Position numbers and translations under genes: made by a program
Part shown: positions 42,694 to 52,074 of the stretch, one piece after another
How the letters are laid out: every line of letters begins with the position of its first letter
Numbering within the stretch: the first letter of the stretch is position 1
From: JAGVSZ01 sp963747775
GTDB taxonomy: Bacteria > Pseudomonadota > Gammaproteobacteria > Burkholderiales > SG8-39
Assembly (NCBI GenBank): GCA_963747775.1
Contig: CAVVGT010000011.1
Coordinates: forward strand, 328,314-392,313
Direction of reading: 5' to 3'
Length of the DNA: 64,000 nucleotides
The notes under the pieces: model-generated
Seen by the model: the letters and a program-made list of their open reading frames with translations, nothing else
The model's database searches: none
What the model was told of the DNA's origin: nothing

Positions 42694-43267
42694 CGACGCA
42701 CGCGAGCGAGCACGAACAGAATGAACCACGAAAAAATGAACCACGAAAAGACCCCGTGATGTGACTTTTGCGCGTGGGTTGATCGCTCTCGTGGTTGTAC
42801 CTGTATGGGAGTGTTGTGTTCGTGGTCTTCTGCCTCTAACGACGCACGCGAGCGACCACGAACAACGATGAACCACGAAAAAAATGAACCACGAAAAGGC
42901 CCCAGTGATGTGACGTTTGCGCGTGGTTGATCACTCTCGTGGTTGTACCTGTATGGAGTGTCGTGTTCGTGGTCTTCTACCTCTAACGACGCACGCGAGC
43001 GACCACGAACAACAATGAACCACGAAAAAATGAACCACGAAAAGGGCCAGTGATGTGAATCTGCTCGTGGTTGATCGCTCTCGTGGTTTTACCTGTATGG
43101 AGTGTCGTGTTCGTGGTCTTCTGCCTCTAACGACGCACGCGAGCGACACGAACGGAATGAACCACGAACAACATGAACCACGAAAAGAGCCAGTGATGTG
43201 AAGTTGCTCGTGGTTGATCGCTCTTCGTGGTTTTACCTGTATGGAGTGTTGTGTTCGTGGTCTTCTA
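42687..43267. repeat. Four-copy tandem array, unit about 145 bp
   Basis: Units start with cctctaacgacgcacgcgag at 42687, 42833, 42980 and 43124, and a fifth copy breaks off at 43268. Each has accacgaa words (gaaccacgaaaaaatgaacc) near its 5' end and ttcgtggt complements near its 3' end, so each can fold on itself. Units are 144-147 bp and highly similar. The array fills nearly the entire gap between hpnE and thiI; no gene is seen in it. It is not a CRISPR: there are no unique spacers. Confidence 0.95.
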
Positions 43268-43288
43268 CCTCGTGGTTCTTGATCCGCA

Positions 43289-44449
43289 ATGATGACGATC
43301 ATCGTCCACTACTCGGAGCTCGCCCTTAAAGGCCACAATCGTTCGTGGTTCATGCGAAGGCTGGTCCGCAATCTCCACGTCGCGCTTGCCGGGCTTGGTG
43401 TGCAGCGGATCAGGTCGTTGATGGGCCGGATCGAGATCGTAGTCGGCACGGCCGCGGTGCACGAGGAGATCGGGCGACGGCTTGGCCGCGTGTTCGGGAT
43501 CGCGAACTTTTCCGTCGCCCACCCGCTGCCGCTCGACGTCGGCGCGATGGCGGCGGCGATCATCGAGGGACTTCCACAGGACGATGTGAGCGGATTCAGG
43601 GTGAGAGTGCGGCGAGCGGACAAGAGCTTCCCGCTGCGATCGCCTGAGCTTGAAGCCGAACTGGGCGCGCGCATCGTTGCCGCGCGTGGCTGGGCGGTCG
43701 ATCTGCGCCGGCCGGCGTTGAGCGTGGGCGTCGAGATTGTGCCTGGGGAAGCCTTCTATCACTTGGGTAAGGAAAAAGGCCCGGGAGGGCTGCCGACCGG
43801 GACGTCCGGGCGTGTCGTCGCACTTCTGTCAGGCGGCATCGATTCGCCGGTGGCCGCCTGGAGGCTGATGCGGCGTGGCTGTCAGGTGACGTTTGTCCAT
43901 TTCCACAGCGTGCCGTTTCTGTCACGAGCCTCGCAGGACAAGGCGCGGCGGCTGTGTCAAACGCTGACCGGGTTTCAACTCCGCTCGGCGCTCTATCTTG
44001 TGCCATTTGGCGAGCTGCAGCGGCAAATCACGGTCAGCGTTCCCGGCGATCTTCGGGTCGTGATCTACCGTCGCTTCATGCTGCGCATCGCCGAGCGCAT
44101 CGCGCGTGAGCGCCGCGCCCGCGCCCTGGTCACCGGCGAGGTCGTCGGCCAAGTGGCCTCGCAGACGCTCGACAACATGGCGGTGATCGATTGCGCCACC
44201 GATCTGCCGGTGTTCCGCCCGCTGATCGGCATGGACAAGGAAGAGATCATCCTGCAGGCGCAGCGCATCGCTACGTTCGACATCTCGACGCTACCCGACG
44301 AGGACTGCTGCACCCTCTTCACACCACGGCATCCTGAAACACATGCTCGCCGTTATCTGATCGACGAAGTGGAACGGGCGCTCCCAATCGGCGAGCTTGT
44401 CGATGCAGCGCTGGGCAGCGCCTGCGTGGAGCGCTTCTCCACGCGGTGA
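43289..44449 (+). CDS. thiI: tRNA 4-thiouridine / thiamine sulfurtransferase ThiI
   Basis: A 386-residue ThiI without a C-terminal rhodanese domain. N-terminal ferredoxin-like and THUMP parts are HYSELALKGHNRSWFMRRLV and FRVRVRRADKSFPL. The PP-loop ATPase motif is ALLSGGIDSPVAAWRL, and the substrate-binding end has LVTGEVVGQVASQTLDN. It adenylates tRNA U8 for thiolation. The ATG-ATG start follows the repeat array by about 20 bp. Confidence 0.94.
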   Translation: MMTIIVHYSELALKGHNRSWFMRRLVRNLHVALAGLGVQRIRSLMGRIEIVVGTAAVHEEIGRRLGRVFGIANFSVAHPLPLDVGAMAAAIIEGLPQDDVSGFRVRVRRADKSFPLRSPELEAELGARIVAARGWAVDLRRPALSVGVEIVPGEAFYHLGKEKGPGGLPTGTSGRVVALLSGGIDSPVAAWRLMRRGCQVTFVHFHSVPFLSRASQDKARRLCQTLTGFQLRSALYLVPFGELQRQITVSVPGDLRVVIYRRFMLRIAERIARERRARALVTGEVVGQVASQTLDNMAVIDCATDLPVFRPLIGMDKEEIILQAQRIATFDISTLPDEDCCTLFTPRHPETHARRYLIDEVERALPIGELVDAALGSACVERFSTR

Positions 44450-44469
44450 TAAGATTTGCGCTCGAGTAA

Positions 44470-45528
44470 ATGCCCATGACGACTGTCGAAGAGATTCTCG
44501 GCGAAGACGCCCACGGCCTGCTGCAGCATCGCTGCACGACTATCCCGAAAGACACGCTTCACCTGCCAGGGCCGGACTTCATCACCCGCATTCATCTCGG
44601 ATCGAATCGGCCGGTGCGCGTGCTCACGGCGTTGCAGTCATTGTTCGATCACGGGCGTCTGGGCGGCACCGGCTACGTCTCAATCCTGCCGGTGGATCAG
44701 GGCATTGAGCACTCGGCCGGCGCTTCATTCGCGCCCAATCCCGCGCAGTTCGATCCGGGCAACATCGTCAAGCTGGCAATCGAAGGCGGGTGCAATGCGG
44801 TGGCCTCGACCCTTGGCGCGCTTGGCTCGGTGGCGCGACGCCACGCGCACGAGATTCCTTTCATTCTCAAGCTCAACCACAACGAGTTCCTGTCGTATCC
44901 AAACCAATACGACCAGATCAAGTTCGCCAGCGTGAAGCAGGCGTTCGATATGGGTGCCGCCGGCGTCGGCGCGACGATCTACTTCGGGTCGGAGGAATCG
45001 AAGCGGCAGATCCAGGAAGTCACCGAGATGTTCCAGCACGCGCACGAGCTCGGTATGTTCACCGTGCTCTGGTGTTATCTGCGCAACGCCGCCTTCAAGA
45101 CCAAAGAGACCGACTTCCATCTGTCCGCCGATCTCACCGGTCAGGCGAATCACCTCGGCGTTACCATCGAGGCCGACATCATCAAGCAGAAGATGCCGGA
45201 GAACAACGGCGGCTACAACGCGGTCAATTTCGGCAAGACGCACAAGAAGGTGTATTCGGAGCTGACGACCGACCATCCGATCGATCTGACACGCTACCAG
45301 CTGGCCAACTGCTTCATGGGCCGCGCCGGCCTGATTAATTCAGGCGGCGCATCGACGGGCGACAGCGACCTCAAGGAAGCGGTGAAGACCGCGGTGATCA
45401 ACAAGCGCGCCGGCGGCATGGGCCTCATCTCGGGCCGCAAGGCGTTCCAGCGGCCGCTTGCCGATGGCGTCAAGCTGTTGAACGCCATTCAAGACGTCTA
45501 TCTGAACAAGGCCGTCACGGTCGCGTGA
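44470..45528 (+). CDS. fbaB: Class I fructose-bisphosphate aldolase (FbaB/archaeal type)
   Basis: A 352-residue DhnA-type aldolase: SILPVDQGIEHSAGASFAPN, IPFILKLNHNEFLS, GAAGVGATIYFGSEE, then HLGVTIEADIIKQKMPENNG and LISGRKAFQRPLADG. The Schiff-base lysine is probably that in FILKLNHN or LISGRKAF. It cleaves or forms fructose-1,6-bisphosphate in glycolysis/gluconeogenesis. It is 20 bp after the thiI stop. Confidence 0.93.
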   Translation: MPMTTVEEILGEDAHGLLQHRCTTIPKDTLHLPGPDFITRIHLGSNRPVRVLTALQSLFDHGRLGGTGYVSILPVDQGIEHSAGASFAPNPAQFDPGNIVKLAIEGGCNAVASTLGALGSVARRHAHEIPFILKLNHNEFLSYPNQYDQIKFASVKQAFDMGAAGVGATIYFGSEESKRQIQEVTEMFQHAHELGMFTVLWCYLRNAAFKTKETDFHLSADLTGQANHLGVTIEADIIKQKMPENNGGYNAVNFGKTHKKVYSELTTDHPIDLTRYQLANCFMGRAGLINSGGASTGDSDLKEAVKTAVINKRAGGMGLISGRKAFQRPLADGVKLLNAIQDVYLNKAVTVA

Positions 45529-45565
45529 TACCCGGCTTCTGACGGCTCAATCAGTCGATCAATAG

Positions 45566-47344
45566 ATGACGACGAGCGGCAGGGTCCTGGCTGCCGTTTC
45601 CATAGCTGCAGTCGCTGCGGTAGCCTGGCCGCAGCTGTCGCGGCCTGGCTACAGCCCGGATGAAGAATTCACGGTGTTTGCCGTGCGTGGGATTGCGGCG
45701 AACGACCTGCCGCTGCTTCCTTCGGGCCTGCTCTACGATCGCGGCCTCGCCTATTCCTACGCCAGCTGGGCGGCACGTGCCTTCTCTGGTTTCGAACTTC
45801 CTGCCTACCGCGCGCTCGCGTTGATGGCGGCGATCGCCTCGCTCGTCGTGTTGTTGCGAACCGTTGAACGCCACGCATCAACCAACGCCGCCATCATCGC
45901 GGTGGTTCTGGTCGCGGTCTCCGGACCCTTTTGGGCGGTTGCAACATCGGGCCGTTTCTACGCACCGTTCTTGGCAGCCTATCTAGGAATGGTTGGGCTG
46001 GGACAGTAGGACAGGTAGGACAGGTAGGACGGTGGACGGCTGGAACAAGTGTGGGGGTGGCTTGGTCTCTTTGCAGTAGCTGCTTCATGCCGCCTGCTGC
46101 ATGAACTGGCATTTACGAGCGTCGCGATTCCGGTTCTGTGTCTGATCCTGTCGCCGAAGGTCAGCCGATCGCGTTGGGTTTCGCCGACGCTGGCGATTGT
46201 GGCGGGTCTCCTGGCAGCGCAAGCCGCGCTCTTCGCCATCCATTTCCTGGCGCCGTCGAGCGGCGAGACGATGATCAAGCGCTTCTTTCTGTGGCAGGTC
46301 ATCAACCTCTTCGAAATGCCGCCCGATCGGCAATTCGGCATTCCTTTGGTCGTGCTCGTCGTCGCCTGGCTCATCGCGCCGCAACGCGCTCGCATCCATT
46401 CGGTCATCGCGCTCTGCGTATTCGCTTTGATCTTGAGTTTTTCGCTGACGCGAGCCCTCGCCGCCGAACCGTTCTCCCTGGCGCTGGTAGCCAAAGTCCT
46501 TCAAGAGGGGTCTCGCTATCCCCTGGACATGTTCTGGCACATCGTCGGGCTCTATCCCGCGAGCATTGGCGTCGCCCTCGCCCTGCTCGTCGCGAGGCTC
46601 GCGGGCGCTGGCGGTGCATGGCGGCCGATCGAGCGCGCGGCGCATCTGTTGTGGATCGGGTGGGTGTTGTGGTTCGGCGTCATCGATTCCGGGATCACGA
46701 TCAACTACTTGCTGCTGCCTGTCTCATTCCTGTTGGTGACGATCGCCATCGATCTCGTGGCGATCCTGCAGCACAACATCGACAGGAGCCGCACGGCGGG
46801 GAAAGCGGTTTCAATCGTCGCTAGTGCGCTCGTCATCGCCGCGATTGCCGGCGATCAATGGCGGGGAGAGGGATCGCTCGGCGCGAAACTCGAAGTGGCG
46901 CGGCCCACCATCAACGTCCCTGGCATCGAGGAGATTCGCAGCAGCCTGCAGCCAGGCGATCGAGTTGTCTGCACGGACGAGCTCGCGTGCCTGATGCTGA
47001 TCGGCCGCATCGACGTATGGCTGGCACTCGACGACTACGTTCGAGAACGATTCGTCGTGACCAGGGCCGACGGACGACTCGCCGGTGTCTACACCGGCAG
47101 CCCCGTCGTGTATCGGCCGGCCGATCTCTTCGAAGGCAAGCCGGCAGAGCGCACGATGGTGGTCGACGTGTTCAAGGAGTACGCGGTCGGCAACAGTCGC
47201 GGCTGGCTTCCACGCGCGCTCGAGCGGGATGGACTTGACGCCCGGATCCTCCTGCAAACATCGCAAGTCCGCATCGTCGAGCTCTCGCCCCCCTGCACAA
47301 AACGCAATCCGCTGACAACGCTCGCCACCGCTGTCGCCGTCTAA
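45566..47344 (+). pseudogene. GT-C family (GT39-like) membrane protein interrupted by in-frame TAG repeats
   Basis: Two open segments in the same frame (45566-46009 and from about 46031) together encode a polytopic protein of about 590 residues. The first loop has YSPDEEF, typical of GT-C glycosyltransferases with acidic catalytic residues, followed by 10 or more hydrophobic helices and a soluble C-terminal region. They are separated only by three TAG codons at 46007, 46016 and 46025, created by a 9-nt tandem repeat (gacaggtag). Length and frame are otherwise conserved. Read as one gene it is disrupted; truncated or readthrough products are possible. Confidence 0.7.
45996..46045. repeat. gacaggtag tandem repeat inside a coding sequence
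   Basis: Three to four copies of a 9-nt unit (gacagtag, gacaggtag, gacaggtag, gacggtgga) lie within the GT-C gene. The unit resembles the intergenic word repeats elsewhere in this half. Because the insert is a multiple of three it preserves the downstream frame while adding three stops. Confidence 0.85.
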
Positions 47345-47412
47345 ACCTCCACGACGGCGAGCGAGAGTCTCGTCGGCAGTCTGCCGTCTGCCGACGATTT
47401 TCCGAGGACCTC

Positions 47413-49856
47413 ATGCTCCAAGACCTCCGCCTCGCCTTTCGCGGCCTTGCGCTGCGCCCAGGGTTCACCTTCATTGCCGTACTCACGCTGGCCCTCGGCA
47501 TCGGGGCGACCACGGCCATCTTCAGCGTGGTGCGCGCCGTGCTGTTGCGCCCGCTCGATTATCCGGGCGCCGATCGGCTGGTGAAGGTCTACGGCTTTGA
47601 CGAAGAGGAGAACGCGCCGGGAATCTGTCGCCCGCCGACTTCCTCGACTTCGAGCGCGACAACACGGTGTTCTCCCGGATGGGCGCCAATGGCTGGGTGG
47701 GCCTCTTCACCATTACCGGCGGGACTGGTGAGGCGGAGCGCGTCGGCGGCGTCAACGTCACCCTCGGCTTCTTCCCGACGCTGGGCATCCAGCCCGCGCT
47801 CGGACGCCTGTTCACAGCCGAAGAGGATCGCCCGGGCGGACCCAACACGGCGATCCTGAGCGACGGATTCTGGCGGCGCCGCTATGGCGCCGACCCCTCG
47901 ATTGTGGGTCGATCGATCACGCTCAACGCGACGCCGTTCACCGTCGTTGGGGTCTTGCCGGCGTCGTATCGCCATCTCGAGATCAACCCCGAGCGCCCGG
48001 CCGACATCTTCACGCCGTTATCAGTTCGATCCAGCGCAGGCCAATCGCGGCGGTCACTTCATTCGCGGTGTTGGCCGACTCAAGGACAACATGTCGGTTG
48101 AACAGGCCAGGGCGGAAATGGACGCCATTGCAGCGCGACTCGAGCAGCAGTATCCCGCCGACAACACGGATCAGGGCGTTGTCGTGATGCCGCTCCTCGA
48201 GTCGATGGTGAGCGAGTCACGTCCCGCGCTGCTGCTCCTGTCAGGCGCAGTCGGCTTCGTTCTGCTCGTCGCGTGCGCGAACGTCGCCAACCTGCTGCTC
48301 GCGCGAGGCACCGGGCGGCTACGTGAGATGGCGCTGCGCGCGGCGATCGGCGCCGATCGCGGACGCCTGGTGCGCCAGATGCTGACCGAAAGCACAGCGC
48401 TCAGCCTGATTGGTGCCGCTGGTGGTTTGTTGCTCGCCTATTGGGCGACCCGCGCGCTGACCGTTCTGGCGTCGGCCGGCGTGCCCCGCGCCGATCAGAT
48501 CGGCATCGATCTACCGGTGCTGTTGTTCACGCTCGCCGCCTCGCTCGTCACGAGCGTGGCGTTTGGCCTGATGCCGGCGGTTCATTTGTCGCGTCAGGAT
48601 CTCAACGACTCGCTCAAAGAGGGCGGGCGTCAACACGGGACGACGATCGGCCGCGGCGCCAGCAGAGCTGCTCATCGTGGCGGAAGTCGCGTTGTCGATC
48701 GTGCTGCTCATCGGCGCCGGGCTGCTGGTCCGCAGTCTGTGGCAGCTGCAACACGTGAATCCCGGCTTTACCGCACAGAACGTCCTCGGCATGGAGATAT
48801 CGCTGCCGACCGCGCGATACGAGGAAGGCCAACAGATGCCGTTCTATCAGCATCTGGAAGAGCGCATCCGTTCCCTCGCCGGTGTGTCCGGAGTGGGCGC
48901 CATCAACATCCTGCCGCTGAGCCGCAATTACGACAGCCGCGGTGTTCAAGTCGAAGACCATCCGATGCCGGACGGCCAGGGACTTAGTCCGCAAGCGCGA
49001 TCGATCACACCGGGATATTTCCGGGCAATGCAAATCCCACTGATTCGCGGCCGCGAATTCGACGCGCACGACATCGAGACGGCGTCGCGCGTCGTCATCA
49101 TCAGCAAGACGATGGCGGAGAAGTACTGGCCGGGAGAGGAGGCGCTCGGCAAACGCATCACCTTCAATAGCGGGATACCGCGCGCTCAGCAGCAGAGTGT
49201 CGGCGGTCCCGGCTCACGCATCGTTGTCGGCATCGCCGGCGATGTGAAGCATCTCGGCCTCGACGAAGGTGACGTGCCGATGTTCTACACGCCGCACACG
49301 CAACAGCCGTCGTATCACACGATGCGGGTCGTGGTGCGCACCAACGTCGACGCGGCCAGCCTGACGCGGCAGGTCCGATCGGAACTGTCGCAGATCGATC
49401 GCGACGTCCCACTGTCGCAAGTCGGCACGCTCTCGCGTGCGGTCGAGGCCACCGTCGCCGCACCACGAATGCGCACGACGTTGCTCGGTATCTTCGCGGC
49501 GCTTGCCCTCGTGCTGGCTGCTGTCGGCGTTTACGGCGTGGTCGCCTACATCGTTGGTCAGCGGACGCGCGAGATCGGCGTCCGCCGCGCCCTGGGCGCT
49601 CGAGCCGGCACCGTGCTGTTGATGCTGCTCGGCGAAGCACTCCGCCCCGTCGCCATGGGCATAGTCGTCGGGGCCGTTGGCGCGCTCGCCATGAGCCGCG
49701 CGCTCGCCGACGATGCTCTACGGTGTGTCGTCGGTCGATGTCCCGACCTACGCGGCGGCGTGCGGGCTCCTGGCCCTTTCCGCCTTCGCCGCGACGATCA
49801 TCCCAGCCCGACGCGCCCTCAGCGTGGATCCGATTAGGGCAGTGCGGGCAGAGTAA
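47413..49856 (+). pseudogene. ADOP-type ABC transporter permease (MacB-like), four frameshifts
   Basis: Assembling frames gives an 810-residue acidobacterial duplicated permease: start MLQDLRLAFRGLALRPGFTF, first MacB core domain (LTLALGIGATTAIFSVVRAV), FtsX domain (LLSGAVGFVLLVACANVANL), second core and FtsX domain, end IIPARRALSVDPIRAVRAE. The frame changes near 47620, 48017, 48655 and 49712, each looking like a one-base loss or gain. ADOPs are frequent in Acidobacteria and of unknown cargo. Four independent shifts suggest real decay or an indel-rich consensus; conserved blocks between them are otherwise clean. Confidence 0.8.
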
Positions 49857-49858
49857 TC

Positions 49859-49925
49859 TCTGGACTTGGGACCCGGGGCTTGGGACTTGGGCCAAGCCTC
49901 AAGCCTCAAGCCTCAAGCCTCAGGC
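49859..49925. repeat. GGGACTTGGG and AAGCCTC tandem words
   Basis: ctggacttgggacccggggcttgggacttggg is followed by four copies of the 7-nt unit aagcctc. The right end supplies the stop codon and last codons (GLRLEA) of the convergent Nudix gene. Confidence 0.9.
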
Positions 49926-50439
49926 CGAGGTATTCGCGGAGGGCTTCGTGCGTACTGCGAAAGGCCAGCTCGTCCCAAGGAATGTCCTCGGGCTCGAATT
50001 CTTTCGCCTCTGAGCTCTCGTCGTCGATCGTCAGCGTGCCTCCGACGATCGTCGCCGCAAAGACGATGATCACCGGGAGGCGACCGGCGTACGAGTAGAC
50101 GTTGATCAGGCGATCGATGCGGACGTCCAGCCCCGCTTCTTCACGCGCTTCGCGGATCGCGGCCGTGCGAATCTCCTCGCCACGATCGACGTAGCCGCCC
50201 GGGAACACCCACTTCCCATAGCCGGGTTCGATCGCGCGCTTGAGCAGAATGATGCGGCGCCCATCGACCGAGCGGATGATGGTGCCGACGGCAACCTTGG
50301 GATCGAGGTAGAAAACAAAGCCGCAATCACCGTTGGTGCAGACCAGCCGCTTGGGATCCCCCGCCCTCAGTTCCCGCAGCTCGAGCGCGCTGCCGCAGAC
50401 CGGGCAGAACCGAAACACCGCGCTGCCATGCTCATGCAT
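49906..50439 (-). CDS. Zinc-ribbon Nudix hydrolase
   Basis: A 177-residue protein with an N-terminal zinc ribbon (FCPVCGSALEL ... VCTNGDCGFVFY, NADH-pyrophosphatase-like) and a Nudix box (GGYVDRGEEIRTAAIREARE followed by EAGLD). It hydrolyses a nucleoside diphosphate linked to another moiety; the exact substrate is unknown. Its 3' end lies in a tandem repeat and its 5' end abuts another (50440-50505), so the gene is framed by repeats on both sides. Confidence 0.87.
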   Translation of the reverse strand: MHEHGSAVFRFCPVCGSALELRELRAGDPKRLVCTNGDCGFVFYLDPKVAVGTIIRSVDGRRIILLKRAIEPGYGKWVFPGGYVDRGEEIRTAAIREAREEAGLDVRIDRLINVYSYAGRLPVIIVFAATIVGGTLTIDDESSEAKEFEPEDIPWDELAFRSTHEALREYLGLRLEA

Positions 50440-50505
50440 TGAACGAACCTGCGAACCTGCCGAACCTGCCGAACCTGCCGAACCAGCAGAACCAGCAGAA
50501 CCCGC
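50440..50505. repeat. CGAACCTGC tandem repeat
   Basis: Nine-base units cgaacctgc (five or more copies) drift into agaaccagc and end at acccgcagtacc. The array separates the Nudix gene from the divergent def gene. Confidence 0.9.
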
Positions 50506-50545
50506 AGTACCTCAGGTTCTGTCGACCGAAGTATAGAATTCCCCA

Positions 50546-51097
50546 ATGTCGATTCTGAAAGTCGCTCGTATGGGGCACCCCGTTCTTCGCGCCAAGGCGC
50601 GAGCCATCGACAAGAACGAGATCAAGATGCCTGGTCTGCAGGCCTTTCTCGACGACATGATCGAGACGATGCAAGAGTATTCGGGCGTTGGCCTGGCGGC
50701 ACCGCAGGTGCATCACAGCTTGCGCATCTTCATCGCTCTGCTCGATGCCGAGGGCCGCGGTGAAGGGGAGCCGGTCGCTCTCATCAATCCCGAGATCACC
50801 ATCGTCGGCAGCGAGCAGGTCGAGGGCTGGGAAGGCTGCCTCAGCATTCCAGACATTCGTGGCCGCGTGCCACGCTCGCAACAGGTCGTCGTTTCTGCGC
50901 TCGATCGCACCGGCAAGCGCCTGGAGCTCAACCTCAAGGATTTCCCTGCCCGCGTCGTCCAGCACGAGACCGATCACCTCGACGGCGTTCTCTTCTTCGA
51001 TCGCATGAAGTCGTTCGAATCGCTCACCTTTCTCGATGAGTATTCGCGCTACCATGCCCGGCGCGACGATGACGATGCAGATGACAGCGACGATTGA
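50546..51097 (+). CDS. def: Peptide deformylase
   Basis: A 183-residue PDF with the three motifs intact: GVGLAAPQV, EGCLSIP (here WEGCLSIPDIRG) and QHETDHLDG. It removes the formyl group from nascent proteins using a metal. An acidic tail (RRDDDDADDSDD) is unusual but common in this lineage. It is the first gene of the group at 50546-54980. Confidence 0.96.
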   Translation: MSILKVARMGHPVLRAKARAIDKNEIKMPGLQAFLDDMIETMQEYSGVGLAAPQVHHSLRIFIALLDAEGRGEGEPVALINPEITIVGSEQVEGWEGCLSIPDIRGRVPRSQQVVVSALDRTGKRLELNLKDFPARVVQHETDHLDGVLFFDRMKSFESLTFLDEYSRYHARRDDDDADDSDD

Positions 51098-51147
51098 CAC
51101 CAGACCAGGGGCGCGTTGTGATCGCAACACCGATTGACAGAAGAACA

Positions 51148-51203
51148 GAGCCTGCCACGTCGTAGCTCGCTCGCGATCGGCGCGAGCGAAGGCGGGCGAA
51201 CAG
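51148..51203. repeat. Dispersed hairpin element copy
   Basis: cctgccacgtcgtagctcgctcgcgatcggcgc leads into GAGCGAAGGCGGGCG (word at 51184-51195), ending in gaacagcgaaagg. The agctcgc ... gcgagc arms form a hairpin. It lies between def and the SDR gene. Confidence 0.7.
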
Positions 51204-51214
51204 CGAAAGGCTTC

Positions 51215-51973
51215 ATGCGCACAGTTATCGTCACCGGTGGTGGTCGAGGCATTGGCCGCGCGATTGCGTTGGCCCTGGCGGATGCCGGCGGCCATGTCGT
51301 GGTCACCGGGCGCACGGTTGCGCAACTGGATGCGACCGCCGCCGAGCTTCACGCCCGCGGCGCACAGGCCACGGCTCTGCCGATGGATGTGAGCGACGAA
51401 ACGAGCGTCGCGCACGCTTTTGGCGCGCTGCACGGGCGCATCAAGCACGTTGATGTGCTCGTCAACAACGCCGGCGTCGGTGGCGGCGAAGCGGTGCAAG
51501 GCTCGGACGTGGCGCGCTGGAAACAGACGATCGATACCAATCTCACCGGCATGTATCTGGTGACGCGCCAGATTCTCCCACTGATGCGCGATGGCGGCCG
51601 CGTCATCAACATGTCGTCGGTGCTCGGCCGTTTCGGCGTTGCGAAGTACACCGCCTACTGCGCGTCGAAACACGGGGTCATCGGATTTACCCGCGCTCTC
51701 GCGTTGGAGCTGGTCAAGCGGCGGATCACCGTGAACGCCTTGTCGCCTGGCTGGGTCGAGACCGACATGGCCGAACAGGGCATGACACTCGGCGCGCAAG
51801 CGACCGGACTGTCGTTCGACGAGTTCAAGGAAATGGCGATCGGCGCCGTGCCGATCAAACGGATGATCGATCCTGACGAGGTCGCTGCGCTCGTCCGCTT
51901 TCTGTGCAGTCCTGAAGCGAGCGCCATCACCGGGCAGACCTACAACATCTGCGGCGGACAGACCATGGACTAG
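51215..51973 (+). CDS. Short-chain dehydrogenase/reductase (FabG-like)
   Basis: A 252-residue classical SDR: cofactor motif TGGGRGIG, NNAG motif, catalytic Ser in NMSSVLGRF, YxxxK as YCASKHG, and the C-terminal ITGQTYNICGGQTMD. It is probably a 3-oxoacyl-ACP/CoA or hydroxyacyl reductase; the exact substrate is not clear. The ATG at 51215 directly follows the hairpin element. Confidence 0.92.
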   Translation: MRTVIVTGGGRGIGRAIALALADAGGHVVVTGRTVAQLDATAAELHARGAQATALPMDVSDETSVAHAFGALHGRIKHVDVLVNNAGVGGGEAVQGSDVARWKQTIDTNLTGMYLVTRQILPLMRDGGRVINMSSVLGRFGVAKYTAYCASKHGVIGFTRALALELVKRRITVNALSPGWVETDMAEQGMTLGAQATGLSFDEFKEMAIGAVPIKRMIDPDEVAALVRFLCSPEASAITGQTYNICGGQTMD

Positions 51974-51977
51974 AACT

Positions 51978-52068
51978 AGGTGCCAAGGGTGCAGCGGATG
52001 CGAGGTGCCAAGGGCTTGCCCTCCGAAGCTCTAACGATTGGCAATGAGCGAAGGAGGGTGCCAAGGGG
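51978..52068. repeat. ggtgccaagg words around a dispersed element copy
   Basis: Three ggtgccaagg words flank a copy of the dispersed element (about 52010-52064). The element is the inverse of 60492-60540 (cttgccctccgaagctc ... caatGAGCGAAGGAGGG). The word GAGCGAAGGAGG is at 52046-52057. Confidence 0.8.
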
Positions 52069-52074
52069 ACAAGA

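Noticed and set aside
42687..43267. CRISPR array
   Set aside because: Period about 145 bp with the whole unit conserved and no unique spacers; no cas genes nearby.
46007..46027. Recoding of TAG (suppressor tRNA or unusual amino acid)
   Set aside because: Stops come from a tandem repeat, no conserved context, and other genes here end with TAG (for example 62592); disruption is simpler.
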